From positions 1-10,274 of the forward strand of contig DATADC010000133.1 of assembly GCA_036258735.1 (NCBI GenBank): a stretch of 10,274 nucleotides of DNA. Direction: 5' to 3'. Shown here piece after piece: positions 6,496-10,274 of this stretch. Position 1 is the first letter of the stretch. Each line of letters opens with the position of its first letter. The position numbers and the translations under genes were made by a program. A model generated the notes under the pieces. It was not told the DNA's origin and did not search any database. It was given only the letters and a program-made list of their open reading frames with translations. The stretch is from JAPSGM01 sp036258735. Its GTDB lineage: Bacteria; Chloroflexota; Limnocylindria; QHBO01.

Positions 6496-7089
6496 TCAGG
6501 CGCTGAGCAGGACGTGGCGGCCGCCGCGGCGGCGCAGGCGACGAAGCACGGGACCGACCACCCGCACGCCGCAGGTGGCGCAGCGGGTCCAGCGACCGTC
6601 GCGCACCAGGCTGACGCGATGCTCGGGCACCAGCACCCTCAGCGGCCCGCGGGCGCGACGCGCGTCGCGCAGGGCGGCGCGACGGTCGTGCCAGGCAGCA
6701 TCGGCACCGGGCACGCCCAGCCAGCGGGCGTGGCGCAGCGCGCTGGGATAGCGGGCCGACTCGCCGCGAAGGGCCACCGCGTCAGGAATGCCGTGCCGCT
6801 GATAGAGCGCGAAGGCGGCGGAATAGAACGCCGCGTCGTGGTGCACGGCCCGGCGCCGCGGGCCGCGGGCCGGCAGCGTGAGCCAGTGCGCCAGCTCGTG
6901 CAGCAGGGTCAGGCGCTGGTCCATTTGGTCCAGGCCGGCTGAGACGGCGACGTTGCCGGCGTGCCGTCGCGTCACGCCGGACGACGTCGGTCGCTCTCGA
7001 TGCCGCCACAGCAGTCGCGGCGGCGGAATTCCCGCCCCATGGCATACCTCGGCGACCAGGGCCACGGCCCAGGCCGGCGCGTCAGCCAT
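6496..7089 (-). CDS. SprT-like zinc metalloprotease
   Basis: The 197-residue product from ATG 7089 carries the zinc protease motif HELAH at 64-68, inside the hydrophobic helix LTLLHELAHWLTLP. A second histidine cluster AVHHDAAFYSAAFALYQRHG (81-100) supplies H83 or H84 as probable third ligand, as in the HGxxF/W of SprT/WLM-type proteins. A single CxxC (RCATCG) near the C-terminus resembles half of the zinc ribbon many SprT proteins carry. There is no signal peptide or membrane segment, so it should be cytoplasmic. ATG 7089 overlaps the stop of the preceding 95-residue gene by eight bases, so translation is likely coupled; the open frame above it is in the neighbour's coding sequence. The target is unknown; DNA-protein crosslink repair is the role of eukaryotic relatives and is only an analogy here. 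Confidence 0.75.
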   Translation of the reverse strand: MADAPAWAVALVAEVCHGAGIPPPRLLWRHRERPTSSGVTRRHAGNVAVSAGLDQMDQRLTLLHELAHWLTLPARGPRRRAVHHDAAFYSAAFALYQRHGIPDAVALRGESARYPSALRHARWLGVPGADAAWHDRRAALRDARRARGPLRVLVPEHRVSLVRDGRWTRCATCGVRVVGPVLRRLRRRGGRHVLLSA

Positions 7090-7369
7090 CGGCGCGCCGA
7101 CGCGCGCGCAGCAGCCGACCCAGCTCATGGAGCCAGGCGTGGAGCTCGGGGTCGGAGTATCGGTGCTCGTCGAACGTGAAGCCGATCATGTCATCCCCGT
7201 GCCGGTCCGCGTACGCCGCGGGTGACATCTCGCGGAAGGGAAACGACTCGGCGGCCCGGGCCTCGAGCGCTGCGTCGGCATCTGGCAGGTCGGCGCGGAG
7301 GCGGGCGTCGTGACGAGCGCGCCAGCGCCGGGTGAGCTGGTCGAGGCGTTGCCGCCCGCCGGACGTCAT
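7082..7369 (-). CDS. Conserved-looking 95-residue protein of unknown function
   Basis: ATG 7369-7367 overlaps the TGA of the MMPL gene in an ATGA arrangement, and the stop overlaps the protease start by eight bases, so it is the middle gene of a coupled three-gene unit. The product begins MTSGGRQRLDQLTRRW. It has a charged N-terminal helix rich in Arg and Asp, a central segment FPFREMSPAAYADRHGDD, then GFTFDEHRYSDPELHAWLHEL and a basic tail LLRARRRADG. There is no signal peptide, membrane segment or cysteine, so it is probably a small soluble cytoplasmic protein. I do not recognise a family. The open frame continues upstream to 7480 but lies in the MMPL coding sequence, so the overlapping ATG is preferred. 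Confidence 0.7.
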   Translation of the reverse strand: MTSGGRQRLDQLTRRWRARHDARLRADLPDADAALEARAAESFPFREMSPAAYADRHGDDMIGFTFDEHRYSDPELHAWLHELGRLLRARRRADG

Positions 7370-9873
7370 CGGGGCGCCAGGCTGCCCGCACCCGAGGGCG
7401 GTGCGGGCGCATCGGTCCAGTGCGGACCTTCGTACAGGCCCAGGCGGGCGACGGCGCGCTGGACCCAGTGCGGAGCCCACCAGTTCACCTCGCCCATGAC
7501 CCGCATGAAAGCGGGCACCAGGATGCCGCGCACGAGCGTGGCGTCGATCAGGACGGCGAGTGCCATGGTGAGCCCCAGGGCCTTGATGAAGATCACGCTC
7601 GAGAGCGCGAACGCGGCGAAGACCGCGACCATGATCAGCGCGGCACCGGTGATGATGCCGCCGGTCAGCCCGATGCCCTCGGCCACCGCCCTAGCGTTGT
7701 CGCCGTGGGCCAGGAAGCGCTCGCGGATGCGGGAGAGGAGCAGCACCTCGTAATCCATCGACAAACCGAAGAGGATGGCGAACATCAGGACCGGAAGCCA
7801 GGCCCCCAGCGCGCCGGATGCGTCGAAGCCGAGCTGCTGCTCCAGGTGGCCCTGCTGGAAGATGAAGACCAGCGCCCCGAAGCTGGCGCTGATGCTGACC
7901 AGGCTCATCAGCACCGCCTTGATCGGCAGGAACACCGACCCGAACGTCAGGAACAGGACGACGGCCGTCACGACCACCACGATCAGCACGGCCGACGGGA
8001 TGGCGTCCAGGAAGCTGGCCATGAAGTCGGCGGAGCGTGACGGGAGGCCGCCGGTCAGCACCTGGGCGCCGTCGGGCGGCGGGACGTATCGGACGTCGGC
8101 CACCAGGGCGCGGCCCTCGCTGGAGTCCGGGAGCAGGTCGGAGAAGACGCGGACCCGCGCCGTGTCGCCGGCGACCCAACCCTCGACCGACTCGCGCAGC
8201 GCCTCCGGGACCGACGGCGGCCACGAGGCGGCGGGAATGGCCAGCAGCTGCCCGTACTGCGCCGGGTCCACGCCGGGAGGCGGCTCGAGGACCGATTCGA
8301 CCTCCGTCACCTGCGGCAGCGCAGCCAGGTGGTCGACGTACTCCGCTAACTCGGCCTGGCGGTCGGGCGGGATGCCGTCACGCAGGTCGGCGCGGGGCCA
8401 CGTCACCGCCGCGGTGATGGGGTCCGTCTCGCCGCCGGGGAACTCGGCCACCAGCCTCTCGAAGCCGAGGCGCGCCGGCGTGGGCGGCAGGTCCTCCAGG
8501 TTCTGGCCGGTGGACAGCTGGATGGAAAGGAATGGGGAGCCGGCCAGCAGCAGGACGGCGAGCACCGGAACGCCGATCAGCAGCGGGCGGCGCATGACGC
8601 GTGCCGCGATCCAGGCCCACGCGCCGTGGCCCTGCCGGCGGTCGGCGTCGTCGGGCTGGTCCTCGATGAGCCGCAGCGCGCCCGGGAGCGGGATGCGCAG
8701 GCGGTTGACCTGCGGCCCCAGCATGGCCAGCAGCGCCGGCAGCACGGTCAGGCCGAACAGCAGCGTGGCCGTCACCGTGATGATCCCCGCCACGCCCATG
8801 CTGCGCAGCGCGGCCGCGTCGAAGACGATCAGCGAGGAGAGCCCGATGGCCACCGCCGCGCCGCTCACCGCCACCGCCTTGCCGACGCTGCCCATCATCC
8901 GCTCCAGCGCAATCTCCACGTCGTGGTGGCGCAGCTCCTCACGGAAGCGGCTGACCATGAACAGCGAGTAGTCGATGGCCAGCGCCAGCCCGATCATGGT
9001 GGCCAGGTTGTTGACGAAGATGCTCATCTCCATTACGCCCGCGAGCAGCGCGACCACGGCGAAGACGGTGGGCATGGCCAGTCCGGCGATGAGCAGCGGC
9101 AGGCCCGCCGCCACCAGCGTCCCGAACACCGCAAGCAGGATCAGCAGCGCGATCGGAAGGCTCACCATCTCGGCGGTCACGAGGTCGCGCTCGATGCGCT
9201 CGTTGAACTCGTGGTACAGCAGCGGCACGCCGGTGAGCTGCGTCTCAACGCCCTCCGGCGGGTTTACCATCTCGGCCAGGCGCGCGGCGTCGTCGACCGC
9301 GGACTCAACGTCCCGGTCGAGGTACACCGCCGCCAGCGTAGAGGCGCCATCATCCGACAGCAGCTCGGGCGCCGGCGAATCCGCGTAGGTGACCACCCGC
9401 GTGACCGATGGGTCGGCTGCCACTTCGGCCAGGCTCCGGCGGACCGTCTCCTGGAACTCGGGGGACGCGGCGTCGCCGTCGGGGTCGGTGTAGATGACGA
9501 TAAGGGTGGTTTCGGCCTGCCCGAATCGGTCCGTCAGGAGATCTGCGGCGCGCTGCTCCTCAGACCCGGGGATGACCCAGCCTCCCTGGATCAGCTCGCC
9601 GCCCGCATTGGCGGCCGACACGTTGAGCCCGATGACGAGCGCTAGCGCAACCGCCGGCAGCCAGCGCCGGTAGCGATAATCGAACCGGCCCAGTGCGGCG
9701 AAGAGCCCGCGGGGGTGCGGCTCGCGGACCGGCCGCGATTCGCGAAGCGGCGTCGGCGCCGCGCGCGAGGGGACCGGGTCACGAATGGGCTCGGCTCTCG
9801 TCAGCCAGGCAACCAGTACGGGCACACCCAGCCCGATCAAGGCCAGGACGATAGTGGTGATTCGCCTGCGCAA
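7366..9873 (-). CDS. MMPL-family RND transporter
   Basis: This is an RND-superfamily membrane transporter of the MmpL/YdfJ type, which exports lipids, pigments or drugs using the proton gradient. From TTG 9873 it has 835 residues. The two halves each show an extracytoplasmic domain and a bundle of membrane helices. The paired proton-relay motifs are present: IGLALAIDYSLFMVSRFREE (D301-Y302) and FGLSMDYEVLLLSRIRE (D707-Y708), corresponding to the Asp-Tyr pairs of mycobacterial MmpL3. The tail NWWAPHWVQRAVARLGLYEG is typical of the family. The first family helix begins after FAALGRFDYRYRRW (about residue 58); before it lie an extra hydrophobic segment (about 6-23) and a Pro/Arg-rich linker. The start is uncertain: ATG 10005 would run into the divergent MFS gene, leaving TTG 9873, TTG 9840 or GTG 9825. 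TAAACT on the minus strand at 9913-9908 could be its -10 box. Confidence 0.93.
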   Translation of the reverse strand: MRRRITTIVLALIGLGVPVLVAWLTRAEPIRDPVPSRAAPTPLRESRPVREPHPRGLFAALGRFDYRYRRWLPAVALALVIGLNVSAANAGGELIQGGWVIPGSEEQRAADLLTDRFGQAETTLIVIYTDPDGDAASPEFQETVRRSLAEVAADPSVTRVVTYADSPAPELLSDDGASTLAAVYLDRDVESAVDDAARLAEMVNPPEGVETQLTGVPLLYHEFNERIERDLVTAEMVSLPIALLILLAVFGTLVAAGLPLLIAGLAMPTVFAVVALLAGVMEMSIFVNNLATMIGLALAIDYSLFMVSRFREELRHHDVEIALERMMGSVGKAVAVSGAAVAIGLSSLIVFDAAALRSMGVAGIITVTATLLFGLTVLPALLAMLGPQVNRLRIPLPGALRLIEDQPDDADRRQGHGAWAWIAARVMRRPLLIGVPVLAVLLLAGSPFLSIQLSTGQNLEDLPPTPARLGFERLVAEFPGGETDPITAAVTWPRADLRDGIPPDRQAELAEYVDHLAALPQVTEVESVLEPPPGVDPAQYGQLLAIPAASWPPSVPEALRESVEGWVAGDTARVRVFSDLLPDSSEGRALVADVRYVPPPDGAQVLTGGLPSRSADFMASFLDAIPSAVLIVVVVTAVVLFLTFGSVFLPIKAVLMSLVSISASFGALVFIFQQGHLEQQLGFDASGALGAWLPVLMFAILFGLSMDYEVLLLSRIRERFLAHGDNARAVAEGIGLTGGIITGAALIMVAVFAAFALSSVIFIKALGLTMALAVLIDATLVRGILVPAFMRVMGEVNWWAPHWVQRAVARLGLYEGPHWTDAPAPPSGAGSLAPR

Positions 9874-9944
9874 GGCTCCGCTCGCTGTGCTCGGTGGATT
9901 GAGTCCAAGTTTACGCGCTTGCCGGGGACTTCTGCCGGCGCGGC

Positions 9945-9950
9945 TATGAT
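9945..9950 (+). promoter_or_regulatory. Possible -10 box of a leaderless MFS gene
   Basis: TATGAT ends eight bases before ATG 9959, so transcription would start at or within a base or two of the start codon. No Shine-Dalgarno is seen before this ATG. TTGCCG at 9919-9924 could be the -35 box, but the 20-base spacer is longer than usual. Confidence 0.5.
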
Positions 9951-9958
9951 CCGGCGCG

Positions 9959-10274
9959 ATGACCGTGCTGGCCCCAGCCGCGTGGTGGCGAAGCCTGGGC
10001 GCCATGACGCGCTCGGGCAGCTCGGTGGAGGGCCTGTCGTGGGCCCTCTACGACTTCGCCAACACGATCTTCAGCTTCGCCATCGTCAGCTTCGCCATGG
10101 GGCCGTGGGCCACGAGCCTGCTGGGCGAGACGGCAGGCACGTTCTTCTTCACGCTGGCCGGCAGCGCGTCGGTGGCGCTCAACGCGGCCGTCTCCCCCGT
10201 GCTTGGCGCCATGTCGGACCGTACCGGCGGCCGCAAGGGATACCTGCTGGCCTTCACCGTGGGCTGCATCCTGC
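9959..10274 (+). CDS. MFS transporter, UMF1/Atg22-like (3' truncated)
   Basis: The first 105 codons are seen; the right edge cuts the gene. After a short cytoplasmic head the protein has GLSWALYDFANTIFSFAIVSF, the hallmark WALYDFAN of the UMF1 (Atg22-like) branch of the major facilitator superfamily. A second hydrophobic helix (FFFTLAGSASVALNAAVSPVL) follows, then the loop LGAMSDRTGGRKGYLL, which matches the MFS loop 2-3 motif with D, R and G-R-K. Such proteins are multi-helix uptake or efflux carriers whose bacterial substrates are mostly unknown. ATG 9959 is preferred because of the -10 box just before it; ATG 10004 is an in-frame alternative. It diverges from the MMPL unit. Confidence 0.88.
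   Translation, partial: MTVLAPAAWWRSLGAMTRSGSSVEGLSWALYDFANTIFSFAIVSFAMGPWATSLLGETAGTFFFTLAGSASVALNAAVSPVLGAMSDRTGGRKGYLLAFTVGCIL

Noticed and set aside
7775..9645. Plus-strand ORFs opposite the MMPL gene (7775-8971 and 8626-9645)
   Set aside because: One is Ser/Thr/Arg-rich and the other Gln/His/Arg-rich, the usual antisense composition of a membrane protein gene; no ribosome sites or motifs.
1..10274. Mobile element, CRISPR, prophage or defence system
   Set aside because: No transposase, integrase, terminal inverted repeats, regularly spaced repeats or known defence domains were seen. Gene content is ordinary chromosomal metabolism, transport and wall maintenance.

Overview
The window is a GC-rich chromosomal stretch with densely packed genes, overlapping stops and starts, strong AAGGAGG Shine-Dalgarno sites on some genes and at least one apparently leaderless gene. 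Two luciferase-like (LLM) oxidoreductases, one of the F420-dependent type, a class III cyclase/ATPase-type TPR protein and an MmpL-type transporter together suggest a high-GC soil or freshwater Chloroflexota (Limnocylindria-like) or an actinobacterium. I lean to Chloroflexota from the style of the TPR protein and of the secreted M15 peptidase. This is an inference; no phylogenetic marker gene is present.

Layout. 1-1404 (+): C-terminal 467 residues of a large TPR signalling ATPase/cyclase-like protein, cut by the left edge. 1405-1781: non-coding DNA holding a tRNA-Gly(TCC) with encoded CCA, a possible -10 box before it, a possible terminator after it, and, on the opposite strand, a 19-residue Lys/Pro-rich mini-ORF with a perfect Shine-Dalgarno. 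1844-2782 (+): F420-type LLM oxidoreductase. A strong hairpin follows it. 2982-4229 (+): secreted zinc D,D-/L,D-carboxypeptidase (M15, VanY-like) with an N-terminal Ig-like domain. 4226-5404 (-): CaiB/BaiF family CoA-transferase whose stop codon shares a CTAG with the peptidase stop. 5405-5477: divergent intergenic region with an inverted repeat. 5478-6362 (+): second LLM oxidoreductase. 6496-9873 (-): a three-gene, translationally coupled unit reading MMPL transporter, then a 95-residue unknown, then a SprT-like HExxH metalloprotease. 9959-end (+): start of an UMF1/Atg22-like MFS transporter, probably leaderless and divergent from the MMPL unit.

How the genes may work together. The CoA-transferase and the second LLM enzyme are divergent neighbours and could share a regulator and act on related carboxylic or CoA-linked substrates; no substrate can be read from sequence. 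The MMPL/unknown/SprT unit is almost certainly one transcript. The rest looks like ordinary housekeeping and accessory metabolism. I see no IS element, phage gene, CRISPR array or toxin-antitoxin pair. The best candidates for something undescribed are the 19-residue basic peptide beside the tRNA and the uncharacterised 95-residue protein coupled to both the transporter and the protease.
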